Shown one piece after another: positions 1-9,347 of a stretch of DNA of 64,000 nucleotides. Below the pieces are notes generated by a model. The model was not told the origin of the DNA. It searched no databases and was given only the letters and a program-made list of their open reading frames with translations. The DNA comes from Prevotella sp. UBA2809. Lineage in GTDB: Bacteria; Bacteroidota; Bacteroidia; Bacteroidales; Bacteroidaceae. Position numbers and translations under genes: made by a program. The stretch is taken from the NCBI GenBank assembly GCA_002351725.1, contig DEHD01000008.1, forward strand, positions 16,962 to 80,961, given 5' to 3'. Positions within the stretch are counted from its first letter, which is position 1; each line of letters begins with the position of its first letter.

Positions 1-26
1 AATTCCGCCACCTGGGCATTTTTAAT

Positions 27-57
27 CATTTAGGCCATTCCTAAATGCCTCTTTTTT
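27..57 (+). terminator. Rho-independent terminator of an upstream gene
   Basis: An 8-bp perfect stem (CATTTAGG at 27-34, CCTAAATG at 40-47) with a 5-base loop is followed by CC and a T-rich run at 50-57. The T run lies on the + strand, so it probably ends a rightward gene outside the window. Bases 1-26 show no coding signal. Confidence 0.6.
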
Positions 58-69
58 GTTCAACAAGTG

Positions 70-142
70 AGCGGAAAACGGGACTCGGACCCGCGACCCC
101 AACCTTGGCAAGGTTGTGCTCTACCAACTGAGCTATTTCCGC
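70..142 (-). tRNA. tRNA-Gly (GCC)
   Basis: The reverse strand folds into a full cloverleaf of 73 bases. The acceptor pair is GCGGAAA/TTTCCGC, the D arm reads AGCTCAGTTGGTAGAGC, the anticodon loop TTGCCAA gives GCC (glycine), and the T arm carries GTCCGAGTC. The discriminator is U. CCA is not encoded, so it is added after transcription. It is transcribed leftward from the promoter at 184-214. Confidence 0.97.
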
Positions 143-183
143 GATTTTCATTCTAAATTAGCAACCTCTCTCGATTGCGGATG

Positions 184-214
184 CAAAGGTAATGCTTTTT
201 TTGAAACTGACAAA
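184..214 (-). promoter_or_regulatory. Promoter of tRNA-Gly(GCC)
   Basis: Read leftward there is TTTG (211-214), 19 bases, then TACCTTTG (184-191). This matches the Bacteroidetes primary sigma consensus TTTG-N19/20-TAnnTTTG and lies about 40 bases before the tRNA. Confidence 0.8.
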
Positions 215-276
215 CTTTTCGAGCGTTTTTTTTGCAAAAAAGTGCGATTTTATCGGGTTTCTTGACAAAACGGGCC

Positions 277-1422
277 TTAATCCATGCGATTTCGGTAATC
301 TTCGTACCCAAAACGGCGTAAAACCTCTAATTGACCATCACTATGAAGCATGCCAATAGAAGGATGTGAAATTCCGTTAAAAGTACAAGTTTTGACTGTT
401 GTATAGTGAATCATATCCTCAAAGATCACTTCTTCGCCAATTTCTAATTCATGATCAAAACGCCATGAACTCATAAAATCTCCACTCAAACAACTGTTAC
501 CACCTAATCTATATAGATGGGGAATTTTACGAATTTCATATGAATCGAGATTATTTTCGTCGACTTCAACAATTTCTGCTCCTCTTACTTCTGGCATATA
601 TGGCATTTCAAGACAGTCGGGCATGTGACATGTAAAACTGACATCAAGAATAGCCGTGCGTATTCCTTTATCTTCTACAATGTCGACAACATGTGACACA
701 AGCGGACCAGTTTGCCAAGCAAAAGCACTACCTGGTTCTAGAATAACCTTAAGCCAAGGGTAACGCTTATGGAAATCCTGCATCAAACGGATGAGAAGTT
801 CAACATCGTAATCTTTACGAGTCATAAGATGGCCGCCACCAAAATTAATCCATTTTAATTGTGGAAACCACTTTGAGAACTTTTCCTCGATATGAACCAA
901 TGTTCGCTGAAAAACATCAGACCCACTCTCACAATGACAATGGCAATGGAAGCCCTCAATATCAGCAGGAAGCTGTTCTGGTAATTTATCGTATGTGATT
1001 CCAAATCTTGTTCCTGGTGCACATGGATTATATAATAAGGTACCAACCTCTGAATATTCTGGATTTACACGCAAGCCCAAAGAAACGCCTTTGGCCTGAT
1101 TATGAAATCGTTCATACTGAGAAAGTGAATTGAACGTGAGATGAGACGAACACTTTACTATCTCAGGAAACTCCTCTGGAGTATAAGCGGGCGAATAAGT
1201 ATGGGCAGGAGCACCAAACTCTTCGAATGCCAATCGAGCCTCACCAAGAGAACTGGCAGTGGTACTGTTTATATACTCGCGAAAAATTGGAAAAGTCTTC
1301 CAAAGTGCAAATGCCTTGAAGGCAAGTATTATCTCTATATCGGCTTTCGCCGCAACATCACTGATAAAAGCGAGGTTACGGCGAAGCTTTGTTTCTTCTA
1401 TAATATAAATAGGTGTATTCAT
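277..1422 (-). CDS. nspC: Carboxynorspermidine decarboxylase
   Basis: PLP-dependent decarboxylase of fold type III that converts carboxyspermidine or carboxynorspermidine to spermidine or norspermidine, the last step of the aspartate-semialdehyde polyamine route; cytosolic. The 381 residues match the family length. Lys36 (in AFKAFAL) is the expected PLP lysine. Also visible are HCHCHCES, the glycine loop NFGGGH, EPGSAFAW for phosphate binding, and GNSCLSGD with the active-site cysteine. The start ATG directly abuts the stop of the upstream receiver-kinase gene, so the two share a transcript from the promoter near 2610. The partner dehydrogenase is not in the window. Bases 143-276 downstream hold only the tRNA promoter. 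Confidence 0.93.
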   Translation of the reverse strand: MNTPIYIIEETKLRRNLAFISDVAAKADIEIILAFKAFALWKTFPIFREYINSTTASSLGEARLAFEEFGAPAHTYSPAYTPEEFPEIVKCSSHLTFNSLSQYERFHNQAKGVSLGLRVNPEYSEVGTLLYNPCAPGTRFGITYDKLPEQLPADIEGFHCHCHCESGSDVFQRTLVHIEEKFSKWFPQLKWINFGGGHLMTRKDYDVELLIRLMQDFHKRYPWLKVILEPGSAFAWQTGPLVSHVVDIVEDKGIRTAILDVSFTCHMPDCLEMPYMPEVRGAEIVEVDENNLDSYEIRKIPHLYRLGGNSCLSGDFMSSWRFDHELEIGEEVIFEDMIHYTTVKTCTFNGISHPSIGMLHSDGQLEVLRRFGYEDYRNRMD

Positions 1423-2565
1423 TTATTTCTTTAGTGGTACAGTAAAGCTAAAGGTACTACCCTGCCCTTCGACAGATTCTACATAACAATCTCCTCCATT
1501 CTTACGGGCAAAGTCCTGACAAAGCTGAAGTCCAAGACCAGATCCCTCTTCACCACCCGTGCCGTAAGTGGTATCTCCCTTCTTAAAGATAGAGCCAATT
1601 CTATCAGCAGAAATACCAACACCATGGTCGGTAACGCTGATTTTTGCAAAATCACCTTCTGCAGTCATTCTGATTTCAATGCTGGAATTCTCTGGTGAGA
1701 ATTTAATAGCGTTAGAAAGGAAATTACGCAGAACCGTTTTAAGCATATCGTTATCAGCGGTAACCACAAGACCTTGGGCAGATGGCTGCAAATCAAGTTT
1801 TATATGCTTAGTCTGAGCTATAATCTCAAAGATGTCAACCACACCAGGAACAATATCGTTAAGTTCCAAATCCTGAATTACAACAGAGAGGCGACCTGTC
1901 TGACTCTTAGTCCACTTGAGCAGGTTGTCGAGCAGATCGTGAACTTCCTCTGATTCGCGGTTAGCCTTATCGAGCAATTCATAAAGCTCAGCACCAACGG
2001 TTTCTGGAGTAGCCGAAGCAACAACAAGATTGAGCACCATACGGATGCTTGCCATTGGCGAACGAAGGTCGTGCGCAATTACAGAGTACATCTTGTCACG
2101 ATTGCTAAGTGTTGCACGGAGTTCAGCATTCTGTTTCTCGATGATGCGTTTTGCTGCAACAAGTGATATCTGCTGCATAACACGCATTACAAGTTCCTCC
2201 TTATTAAATGGCTTGGTCAAGAAATCACTAGCACCAACCTGGAATCCATGAACCAGATCTTGTGGGGTGTTCAATGCAGTAAGGAATATGATAGGAATAT
2301 CCTTTGTTTCTTCATCCTTTTTAAGAACAACTGCAGTATCAAAACCACTAATATCAGGCATCATGACATCAAGCAGAATAAGATCAGGATGTTCCTTCTT
2401 TGTCTGCTCAATACATGTGGTACCATTGTTGGCTGTTATAACTTGGAACTTCTCGTTAGTAAGCAAAATCTTAAGAAGTAAGACATTGCTCACAACGTCA
2501 TCAACAATAAGTATTTTATACTCACTGCGATTTATTTTAGACTCGAGAGTGTCTGCTACATCCAT
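1423..2565 (-). CDS. Soluble receiver-histidine kinase
   Basis: A 380-residue cytoplasmic signalling protein with reversed hybrid order. Residues 16-132 form a CheY-like receiver with acidic pair Asp22/Asp23, phospho-acceptor Asp66 (LLDVMMPD) and Lys118. A short helical linker follows (about 135-155), then a HisKA domain with His165 (VIAHDLRSP) and a HATPase domain with N box FLSNAIKFSPE, G1 box DHGVGI and G2 box GSGLGLQL. There is no membrane segment and no DNA-binding domain, so it probably takes phosphate from a separate kinase or answers an internal signal. It is the first gene of a two-gene unit with nspC, with no bases between them. The link to polyamines is inference from context only. 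Confidence 0.92.
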   Translation of the reverse strand: MDVADTLESKINRSEYKILIVDDVVSNVLLLKILLTNEKFQVITANNGTTCIEQTKKEHPDLILLDVMMPDISGFDTAVVLKKDEETKDIPIIFLTALNTPQDLVHGFQVGASDFLTKPFNKEELVMRVMQQISLVAAKRIIEKQNAELRATLSNRDKMYSVIAHDLRSPMASIRMVLNLVVASATPETVGAELYELLDKANRESEEVHDLLDNLLKWTKSQTGRLSVVIQDLELNDIVPGVVDIFEIIAQTKHIKLDLQPSAQGLVVTADNDMLKTVLRNFLSNAIKFSPENSSIEIRMTAEGDFAKISVTDHGVGISADRIGSIFKKGDTTYGTGGEEGSGLGLQLCQDFARKNGGDCYVESVEGQGSTFSFTVPLKK

Positions 2566-2609
2566 AACTTTAGCTAGTAATTGCTATAATAAAACGTTTT
2601 ATATCGTTG

Positions 2610-2641
2610 CAAAAATAGTGCAATAATTTGAATTATCCAAA
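2610..2641 (-). promoter_or_regulatory. Promoter of kinase-nspC operon
   Basis: Read leftward there is TTTG (2638-2641), 20 bases, then TATTTTTG (2610-2617), about 45 bases before the kinase start. It fits the Bacteroidetes consensus exactly. Confidence 0.7.
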
Positions 2642-2685
2642 TTATTACACCATTTTTTTGCATTTTGAGGCTCTAAAGCCTATAT

Positions 2686-5600
2686 TTAGCGATATTCAGA
2701 CCATGATTTTATGCCAATACCATCGATACCAACAGTACAGAACGCATGGATGAATGCACTGGCCAAACGGCTGTTGGTGATCAGAGGAACATTCAGATCG
2801 ATGGCTGCACGACGAATCTTATAACCGTTGGTAAGCTCATGGGTAGTAAGGTTCTTAGGAATATTAACTACCATATCAATCTTGTGCTCATGAAGCAGAT
2901 CGAGAGCCTGAGGCTGTGCATCTTCTGATGGCCAATGAACCAATGTGTTAGCGATTCCATTGTCGGTAAGATACTTAGAAGTACCACCTGTGGCATAAAG
3001 TTCATAGCCGTTCTCAACCAACTGGCGAGCTGCATCAATCATTTCGGCCTTCTGCTTGGCAGAACCAGTTGACAGAAGAACAGTCTTCTTTGGAATGCGG
3101 TGACCTACACTAAGCATTGACTTGAGCAGAGCAGTGTCTGTGTTATCGCCGATACATCCTACCTCACCTGTAGATGCCATGTCGACTCCAAGAACAGGGT
3201 CGGCTTTCTGCAGACGATTGAATGAGAACTGCGAAGCCTTTATACCTACATAATCAAGGTCGAACAGGTTCTTTTCGGGCTTTTCTACAGGCAGGCCAAG
3301 CATTACCTTTGTAGCCAAATCGATGAGGTTAAGTTTAAGAACCTTACTTACAAATGGGAAAGATCGTGATGCACGGAGATTACACTCGATTACAAGTATA
3401 TCGTTCTCGCGAGCCATGAACTGAATATTGAACGGTCCGTTGATATGCAGAGCCTTAGCTATCTGGCGAGAAATACGCTTTATGCGGCGCACTGTTTCTA
3501 CATATAGTTTCTGTGGCGGAAACTGAATAGTAGCGTCACCAGAGTGAACACCCGCAAACTCGATGTGCTCACTGATGGCATAAGCCATAATCTCGCCATC
3601 CTTTGCCACAGCGTCCATTTCGATTTCCTTTGCATTCTCAATGAACTTAGATACAACAACAGGATGATCCTCAGATACGTTGGCGGCAAGTTGGAGGAAC
3701 TTCTCAAGTTCTTCCTTATTAGAGCAGACGTTCATTGCAGCACCAGAGAGCACGTATGAAGGACGAACCAGAACAGGGAAACCTACTCGGTCAACAAAAT
3801 TATCGATATCCCCCATTGAAGTAAGTGCACTCCATTCTGGCTGGTTCACACCAATCTCGTTAAGCATCTGTGAGAACTTAGCACGATCCTCAGCTCCGTC
3901 AATATCGACAGCCTGAGTACCAAGGATGTTTACGTGCTGTTCGTCAAGATATACAGCAAGATTGTTAGGTATCTGACCACCTGTAGAAACAATCACACCA
4001 TAAGGCTGCTCCATATCGATTATATCGAGAACACGCTCAAATGTGAGTTCATCGAAGTACAGACGATCACACATATCGTAATCGGTAGATACAGTCTCTG
4101 GGTTATAGTTAATCATTACTGAACGCCAACCTTCCTTACGGATGGTGTTAAGTGCCTGAACTCCACACCAGTCGAACTCTACTGACGAACCAATGCGGTA
4201 AGCACCAGAACCAAGAACGATGATTGATTTCTTATCTGCCTCAAACTTGATATCACTTTCCACGCCACTATAAGTTACATACAGATAGTTGGTCTGTGCG
4301 GGATATTCAGCAGCAAGAGTATCAATCTGCTTTACTACAGGCAGGATACCGAACTGCTTACGGCGATTACGAACCAACAGCAAAGCCTCATGCATATTGC
4401 GGCTCTCGCCCTCAAGACCAAGAGCACGTGCTATCTGGAAATCGGTAAAACCATATACTTTCGCCTGACGCAGAAGTTCCTTATCGAGTGTATTGATATT
4501 CTGCTTCTTCAGCTGCTCATCAATGTCGATAATGTGCTTGAGCTTCTGAAGGAACCACTTGTCAATCTTAGTAAGCTCGTGAATTCGGTCAATATCGTAC
4601 TGAGGATCGTGCATAGCCTTTGAGATAACAAAAATACGTTTATCTGTAGGCTCGCGCAAAGCTGCATCAATATCAGTTATCTTCAGTTCTTTGTTCTCAA
4701 CATATCCATGCATGCCCTGACCTATCATACGAAGTCCCTTCTGGATAGCTTCCTCAAAGTTACGACCGATAGCCATAACCTCGCCAACAGACTTCATTGA
4801 AGAGCCAAGTTCCTTATCTACTCCATGGAACTTAGAAAGGTCCCAACGTGGTATCTTACAAACCACATAGTCGAGTGCTGGCTCGAAGAATGCTGAAGTT
4901 GTTTTTGTAACAGAGTTCTTAAGTTCAAAGAGTCCATAACCCATACCAAGCTTAGCAGCAACGAAAGCCAAGGGATAACCAGTAGCCTTAGAAGCCAGAG
5001 CTGATGAACGACTCAAACGGGCGTTAACCTCAATAACTCGATAGTCCTCAGACTGAGGATCGAAAGCGTACTGAACATTACACTCACCTACGATACCGAT
5101 GTGACGGATAATCTTAATGGCAAGAGCACGGAGCTTATGATACTCTGAATTAGTAAGAGTCTGTGATGGAGCGATAACGATAGACTCACCTGTATGAATG
5201 CCCAGAGGATCGAAGTTCTCCATATTACATACTGTGATACAGTTATCGTAGCGGTCGCGAACAACCTCATACTCAATCTCTTTCCAACCCTTAAGTGATT
5301 TCTCTACAAGAACCTGTGGCGAGAATGCGAAGGCTTTCTCGGCAAGCTTATTCAGTTCTTCCTCATTATCGCAGAATCCTGAACCAAGGCCACCAAGTGC
5401 GTAAGCAGCACGAAGGATGACGGGATAGCCCAGAGAGGCTGCTGCCTTACGGGCATCTTCGATATTATCACATGCCTGACTCTTAATAGTCTTTACACCT
5501 ATCTCGTCGAGTTTCTTTACGAAAAGCTCGCGGTCTTCTGTATCCATAATAGCCTGAACAGGTGTGCCCAGAACCTTGACATTATACTTTTCGAGAACAC

Positions 5601-5913
5601 CACTCTGATAGAGTTCTACACCACAGTTAAGTGCAGTCTGACCGCCAAAGGCCAAAAGGATTCCATCAGGGCGTTCCTTAGCGATAACCTTCTCTACAAA
5701 ATAAGGCTGAACAGGGAGAAAATAAATCTCATCGGCTACACCCTCAGAAGTCTGGACAGTAGCGATATTAGGGTTAATCAAAACAGTTTTGATACCCTCT
5801 TCGCGAAGTGCTTTAAGAGCCTGAGAACCACTATAGTCAAACTCACCAGCTTCACCAATCTTCAATGCGCCTGAACCAAGTAACAGGACTTTCTTTATAC
5901 TATTATCTTTCAT
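2686..5913 (-). CDS. carB: Carbamoyl-phosphate synthase large subunit (copy 1)
   Basis: Makes carbamoyl phosphate from bicarbonate, ATP and ammonia passed from CarA, for pyrimidines and arginine. The protein has about 1075 residues, the normal length: two homologous ATP-grasp halves, each opening with a GSGAxxIG motif (LGSGALKIGEAGEFDYSG and LGSGAYRIGSSVEFDW), an oligomerisation region, and a C-terminal methylglyoxal-synthase-like allosteric domain. I chose the ATG at 5913 (KDNSIKKVLL...) over an in-frame TTG at 5922, because ATG leaves a normal 14-base gap after carA. It is cotranscribed with carA. A second full carB lies at 50.8 kb. Confidence 0.96.
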   Translation of the reverse strand: MKDNSIKKVLLLGSGALKIGEAGEFDYSGSQALKALREEGIKTVLINPNIATVQTSEGVADEIYFLPVQPYFVEKVIAKERPDGILLAFGGQTALNCGVELYQSGVLEKYNVKVLGTPVQAIMDTEDRELFVKKLDEIGVKTIKSQACDNIEDARKAAASLGYPVILRAAYALGGLGSGFCDNEEELNKLAEKAFAFSPQVLVEKSLKGWKEIEYEVVRDRYDNCITVCNMENFDPLGIHTGESIVIAPSQTLTNSEYHKLRALAIKIIRHIGIVGECNVQYAFDPQSEDYRVIEVNARLSRSSALASKATGYPLAFVAAKLGMGYGLFELKNSVTKTTSAFFEPALDYVVCKIPRWDLSKFHGVDKELGSSMKSVGEVMAIGRNFEEAIQKGLRMIGQGMHGYVENKELKITDIDAALREPTDKRIFVISKAMHDPQYDIDRIHELTKIDKWFLQKLKHIIDIDEQLKKQNINTLDKELLRQAKVYGFTDFQIARALGLEGESRNMHEALLLVRNRRKQFGILPVVKQIDTLAAEYPAQTNYLYVTYSGVESDIKFEADKKSIIVLGSGAYRIGSSVEFDWCGVQALNTIRKEGWRSVMINYNPETVSTDYDMCDRLYFDELTFERVLDIIDMEQPYGVIVSTGGQIPNNLAVYLDEQHVNILGTQAVDIDGAEDRAKFSQMLNEIGVNQPEWSALTSMGDIDNFVDRVGFPVLVRPSYVLSGAAMNVCSNKEELEKFLQLAANVSEDHPVVVSKFIENAKEIEMDAVAKDGEIMAYAISEHIEFAGVHSGDATIQFPPQKLYVETVRRIKRISRQIAKALHINGPFNIQFMARENDILVIECNLRASRSFPFVSKVLKLNLIDLATKVMLGLPVEKPEKNLFDLDYVGIKASQFSFNRLQKADPVLGVDMASTGEVGCIGDNTDTALLKSMLSVGHRIPKKTVLLSTGSAKQKAEMIDAARQLVENGYELYATGGTSKYLTDNGIANTLVHWPSEDAQPQALDLLHEHKIDMVVNIPKNLTTHELTNGYKIRRAAIDLNVPLITNSRLASAFIHAFCTVGIDGIGIKSWSEYR

Positions 5914-5927
5914 AATTACCAACTATA

Positions 5928-7001
5928 TTAGAGGGTTTCGATAAAACGGTCGAACATAAATTCGGTATCTACAGGACCAGAGCATGCCTCAGGATGGAAC
6001 TGAGATGAGAACCAAGGATGTGAGAGATGGCGGATTCCCTCGTTTGAACCATCGTTCATATTAACAAAAAGCTCACGCCAGTCATTACCAAGAGTGCTGG
6101 CATCAACAGCATAACCGTGATTCTGAGATGTAACATAGCAACGGTTTGTACCTATCTCACGAACAGGCTGGTTGTGTGAACGGTGACCATACTTAAGTTT
6201 GTAGATTGTAGCACCTCCAGCCTTAGCAAGCAGCTGGTTACCCATACAGATACCACAGATAGGCTTACGTGATGCAGACATCTGCTTCTTCAGAATCTCT
6301 ACAGCATCAACACACATATCAGGATCTCCAGGTCCGTTAGCAAGGAAAAGTCCATCGAAGTCCATATCAGTATAATCGTAATTCCAAGGTACACGGATAA
6401 CCTCAACACCACGATTGATAAGACAACGTATGATATTATTCTTTACACCACAATCTACAAGAACAACCTTACGGCCAGCACCTTCATTATAGCGGATTAT
6501 ATCTTTGCACGATACTTTATCTACCCAGTTAACGCCCTCATACTCGGCAGTTGGAATATTCTCTGGTTCATCGTCGAATAAGATCTTACCCATCATCACT
6601 CCGTGCTCACGAAGAACCTTTGTGAGCTGACGTGTATCAATGCCTGTGATTCCAGGAACACCTTCACGCTTAAGCCAATCAGCAAGACTCTCATTTGCAT
6701 TCCAATGTGAATAAGCCTCGCTATAATCGCTTACAATTATAGCAGAAGCATAAATTTTGTCGCTCTCCATAAATGTGGCCAGACCATTCTTCTCTACTGT
6801 GAATGGAGGCACACCATAGTTACCAACCAAGGGATAAGTAAGTGTCATCAACTGTCCGGCATAACTTGGGTCGGTAAGCGATTCAGGATAACCCATCATC
6901 GCTGTATTGAACACAACCTCGCCTGCTACGGGTTTCTCGCTACCGAAGCTCTTGCCGTGAAATTTAGTTCCGTCCGAAAGGACAAGTGTTACATCTCTCA
7001 T
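5928..7001 (-). CDS. carA: Carbamoyl-phosphate synthase small subunit
   Basis: Glutaminase subunit that releases ammonia from glutamine and channels it to CarB. It has 357 residues. The N-terminal CarA domain carries GTKFHGKSFG and NTAMMGYPESLTDPSYAGQ. The class I amidotransferase domain has Cys252 in GICMGNQ and QFHPEA near the end. The usual GHQ after the cysteine is GNQ here, a change outside the catalytic triad. It is the only carA seen in the window although there are two carB genes. I see no clear promoter between the glmS terminator and this start, so an unusual promoter or read-through is possible. Confidence 0.96.
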   Translation of the reverse strand: MRDVTLVLSDGTKFHGKSFGSEKPVAGEVVFNTAMMGYPESLTDPSYAGQLMTLTYPLVGNYGVPPFTVEKNGLATFMESDKIYASAIIVSDYSEAYSHWNANESLADWLKREGVPGITGIDTRQLTKVLREHGVMMGKILFDDEPENIPTAEYEGVNWVDKVSCKDIIRYNEGAGRKVVLVDCGVKNNIIRCLINRGVEVIRVPWNYDYTDMDFDGLFLANGPGDPDMCVDAVEILKKQMSASRKPICGICMGNQLLAKAGGATIYKLKYGHRSHNQPVREIGTNRCYVTSQNHGYAVDASTLGNDWRELFVNMNDGSNEGIRHLSHPWFSSQFHPEACSGPVDTEFMFDRFIETL

Positions 7002-7040
7002 ATTCTTTCTTTACAATATCTTAATTCTATTTAGAAAAAA

Positions 7041-7068
7041 GGCGAAACGTTTATAAAAACGAATCGCC
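7041..7068 (-). terminator. Terminator after glmS
   Basis: Read leftward, GGCGA/TCGCC and CGTTT/AAACG pair around a 2x2 internal loop, followed by TTTTTT (7035-7040 on the + strand). It lies between the glmS stop and carA and so partly separates the two units. Confidence 0.6.
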
Positions 7069-7074
7069 CTAACT

Positions 7075-8919
7075 TTATTCAACAGTAACTGATTTAGCTA
7101 AGTTTCTCGGCTGATCAACGTTCTTACCTTTACAAACGGCAACGTGATAAGCCAACAACTGAAGAGGAATCGTAGCAACCAATGGTTCGAGACACTCCTG
7201 AACATCAGGAAGTTCGATAACCTCATCAGCAATCTTCGCTATAGTATCATCACCCTTAGACACCAAGGCAATAACCCTACCCTGACGAGCCTTAATCTCC
7301 TGTATATTTGATAGGACTTTTTCGTACATCGCATTATGTGTTGCGATAACTACGACTGGCATGTCCGAATCAATGAGGGCGATAGGTCCATGCTTCATCT
7401 CTGCAGCAGGATAGCCTTCGGCATGAATATACGATATCTCTTTTAGCTTAAGTGCTCCCTCCAAGGCAACGGGATAAGAGAATCCACGACCAAGATACAG
7501 GAAATTGTGTGCATAGGTGAAGGTGCGAGCCAAATCTGCAACCTTTTCATTGGTCTGCAAAACCTCGCGGATCTTCATAGGAATCTCGCTCAAGCCCTTA
7601 ACAATCTCAAGATACTCATTACGTTTCACAGTACCCTTAGCTTCAGAAAGCGCGAGGGCAAACATTGTGAGCACGGTTACCTGACCAGTGAATGCCTTGG
7701 TTGAAGCAACACCAATCTCAGGACCTACGTGAATATATGTTCCGGTATCAGTGGCGCGAGGAATACTTGAGCCTATAGCATTACATATTCCATATATAAA
7801 GGCTCCCTTCTCCTTGGCCAACTGAACTGCTGCAAGGGTATCGGCCGTTTCACCACTCTGACTAATTGCTATAACTACATCATCTTTGGTTACAACAGGA
7901 TTACGATATCTGAACTCAGAAGCATATTCAACTTCAACAGGAATACGACATAGAGTTTCGATAATCTGCTTTCCGATAAGACCTGCATGCCATGATGTTC
8001 CGCATGCTACGATTACAACACGCTTGGCATTAACCAACTGGCGACGATAATCGATAAGCGCAGAAAGGGTTACATGATCAGCCTCAACGTTAACGCGACC
8101 ACGCATACAGTTAGTGAGGCACTCGGGCTGCTCAAAAATTTCCTTAAGCATAAAGTGAGGATAACCACCCTTCTCAATCTGTCCAAGATCAATATCAACC
8201 GTCTTAACAGCCAGCTCCTGATCTTCGCCATGGATATTAACTACATGAAGTTCTTCACCACGACGGATAACAGCGATATTACCATCCTCAAGGTACACCA
8301 CTTTATCGGTATACTCAACAATTGGGCTGGCATCAGAACCAAGGAAGAACTCATCCTTACCAATACCAACAACAAGAGGACTTTGCTTACGAGCACATAT
8401 GATCTGATTAGGATCGCGCTTATCAAGAACGGCGATTGCATATGCGCCAATTACCTGATAAAGGGCTACCTGTACTGCGGTAAGCAAATCAATATTCTTA
8501 TGTTCCTTAATATATTCTATAAGCTGAACCAAAACCTCAGTATCAGTATCCGATACGAAGTGAACGCCTTTAGCCTGGAGTTTCTCCTTTAGCTCAGCAT
8601 AGTTCTCGATTATACCATTATGAATTATAGCAAGATTCTTGCTCTCGGAATAATGTGGGTGAGCATTACGCGAAGAAGGTTCGCCATGAGTAGCCCAACG
8701 AGTATGAGCAATACCAATGGTACCACTAACATTCTTATCACTACAATATTCACAAAGATTGTCAACCTTACCTTTCGACTTGTAAACGTTCAAGTCGCCA
8801 TTATCATTGATGAGAGCTACACCGGCGCTATCGTATCCGCGATATTCCAGTCGGCGCAAGCCTTTGATAAGTATTGGGAAAGCTTCTTTATTCCCGATGT
8901 ATCCTACGATTCCACACAT
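7075..8919 (-). CDS. glmS: Glutamine-fructose-6-phosphate aminotransferase
   Basis: Makes glucosamine-6-phosphate from fructose-6-phosphate and glutamine, the first step toward UDP-GlcNAc for peptidoglycan and LPS. The 614 residues are standard. Cys2 (MCGIVGYIG) is the N-terminal nucleophile; HTRWATHG and the rest of the glutaminase domain run to about residue 240. Two SIS isomerase domains follow (VACGTSWHAG, SQSGETADT; GRGFSYPVALEGALKLKE). The C-terminus DQPRNLAKSVTVE is the conserved tail that closes the active site. It has its own promoter and terminator. No glmS ribozyme is visible; such elements are mainly known from Firmicutes. Confidence 0.97.
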   Translation of the reverse strand: MCGIVGYIGNKEAFPILIKGLRRLEYRGYDSAGVALINDNGDLNVYKSKGKVDNLCEYCSDKNVSGTIGIAHTRWATHGEPSSRNAHPHYSESKNLAIIHNGIIENYAELKEKLQAKGVHFVSDTDTEVLVQLIEYIKEHKNIDLLTAVQVALYQVIGAYAIAVLDKRDPNQIICARKQSPLVVGIGKDEFFLGSDASPIVEYTDKVVYLEDGNIAVIRRGEELHVVNIHGEDQELAVKTVDIDLGQIEKGGYPHFMLKEIFEQPECLTNCMRGRVNVEADHVTLSALIDYRRQLVNAKRVVIVACGTSWHAGLIGKQIIETLCRIPVEVEYASEFRYRNPVVTKDDVVIAISQSGETADTLAAVQLAKEKGAFIYGICNAIGSSIPRATDTGTYIHVGPEIGVASTKAFTGQVTVLTMFALALSEAKGTVKRNEYLEIVKGLSEIPMKIREVLQTNEKVADLARTFTYAHNFLYLGRGFSYPVALEGALKLKEISYIHAEGYPAAEMKHGPIALIDSDMPVVVIATHNAMYEKVLSNIQEIKARQGRVIALVSKGDDTIAKIADEVIELPDVQECLEPLVATIPLQLLAYHVAVCKGKNVDQPRNLAKSVTVE

Positions 8920-8962
8920 AAACTGTTTTGTCGTTTTGTCGTATAAGTTGTATTTTCGGCTG

Positions 8963-8993
8963 CAAAATTACAACAAAAATCCGAAACTACAAA
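8963..8993 (-). promoter_or_regulatory. Promoter of glmS
   Basis: Read leftward there is TTTG (8990-8993), 19 bases, then TAATTTTG (8963-8970), about 43 bases before the glmS ATG. Confidence 0.7.
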
Positions 8994-9037
8994 CATTTTG
9001 CTAAAAAATATTTTGTTTATCTTACACAAAACAAAAA

Positions 9038-9065
9038 GTCCACCAAGATTCACATCTGGGTGGAC
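9038..9065 (-). terminator. Terminator of the tRNA-Asp pair
   Basis: GTCCACC (9038-9044) pairs with GGTGGAC (9059-9065); read leftward the stem is followed by TTTTTG. It lies just after the tRNA-Asp genes. Confidence 0.7.
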
Positions 9066-9071
9066 CCTCTG

Positions 9072-9145
9072 CGGTGCGTACGAGATTCGAACTCGTGACC
9101 TCCTGCGTGACAGGCAGGCATTCTAACCTACTGAACTAACGCACC
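9072..9145 (-). tRNA. tRNA-Asp (GTC), copy 2
   Basis: Cloverleaf of 74 bases: acceptor GGTGCGT/ACGCACC, anticodon loop CTGTCAC giving GTC, T loop TTCGAAT, discriminator G. It is identical to the copy at 9176-9249, and both share one promoter and one terminator. CCA is not encoded. Confidence 0.97.
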
Positions 9146-9175
9146 ATTACTATGGAACGAATGAAAAAAAACTTG

Positions 9176-9249
9176 CGGTGCGTACGAGATTCGAACTCGT
9201 GACCTCCTGCGTGACAGGCAGGCATTCTAACCTACTGAACTAACGCACC
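9176..9249 (-). tRNA. tRNA-Asp (GTC), copy 1
   Basis: Promoter-proximal copy of the tandem pair, identical over all 74 bases to the second copy and separated from it by 30 unrelated bases. The anticodon is GTC and the discriminator G. Confidence 0.97.
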
Positions 9250-9277
9250 AAAGAACGCTTTTCCTTATTTGCGGGTG

Positions 9278-9308
9278 CAAAGGTAGTGATATTTTTGGAA
9301 CTACCAAA
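9278..9308 (-). promoter_or_regulatory. Promoter of the tRNA-Asp pair
   Basis: Read leftward there is TTTG (9305-9308), 19 bases, then TACCTTTG (9278-9285), 28 bases before the first tRNA-Asp. Confidence 0.8.
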
Positions 9309-9325
9309 ACTTTTCGGCATTTTTT

Positions 9326-9340
9326 TGCGATTAAATCGCA
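9326..9340. terminator. Terminator of the engB-recR-acetyltransferase operon
   Basis: A near-perfect palindrome (TGCGATT, one base, AATCGCA) is flanked by T runs on one side and the complementary A-rich run on the other strand, just past the stop at 9348. The loop is short unless inner pairs open, so this is a moderate call. Confidence 0.5.
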
Positions 9341-9347
9341 TTTTTTT

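Noticed and set aside
2655..2685. Terminator after carB copy 1
   Set aside because: AGGCT/AGCCT can pair, but the leftward side is A-rich rather than T-rich.
5914..5922. TTG start for carB copy 1
   Set aside because: The ATG at 5913 is three codons later and gives the usual N-terminus.
8920..8962. glmS ribozyme or riboswitch
   Set aside because: The leader is only about 43 bases and shows no such fold.
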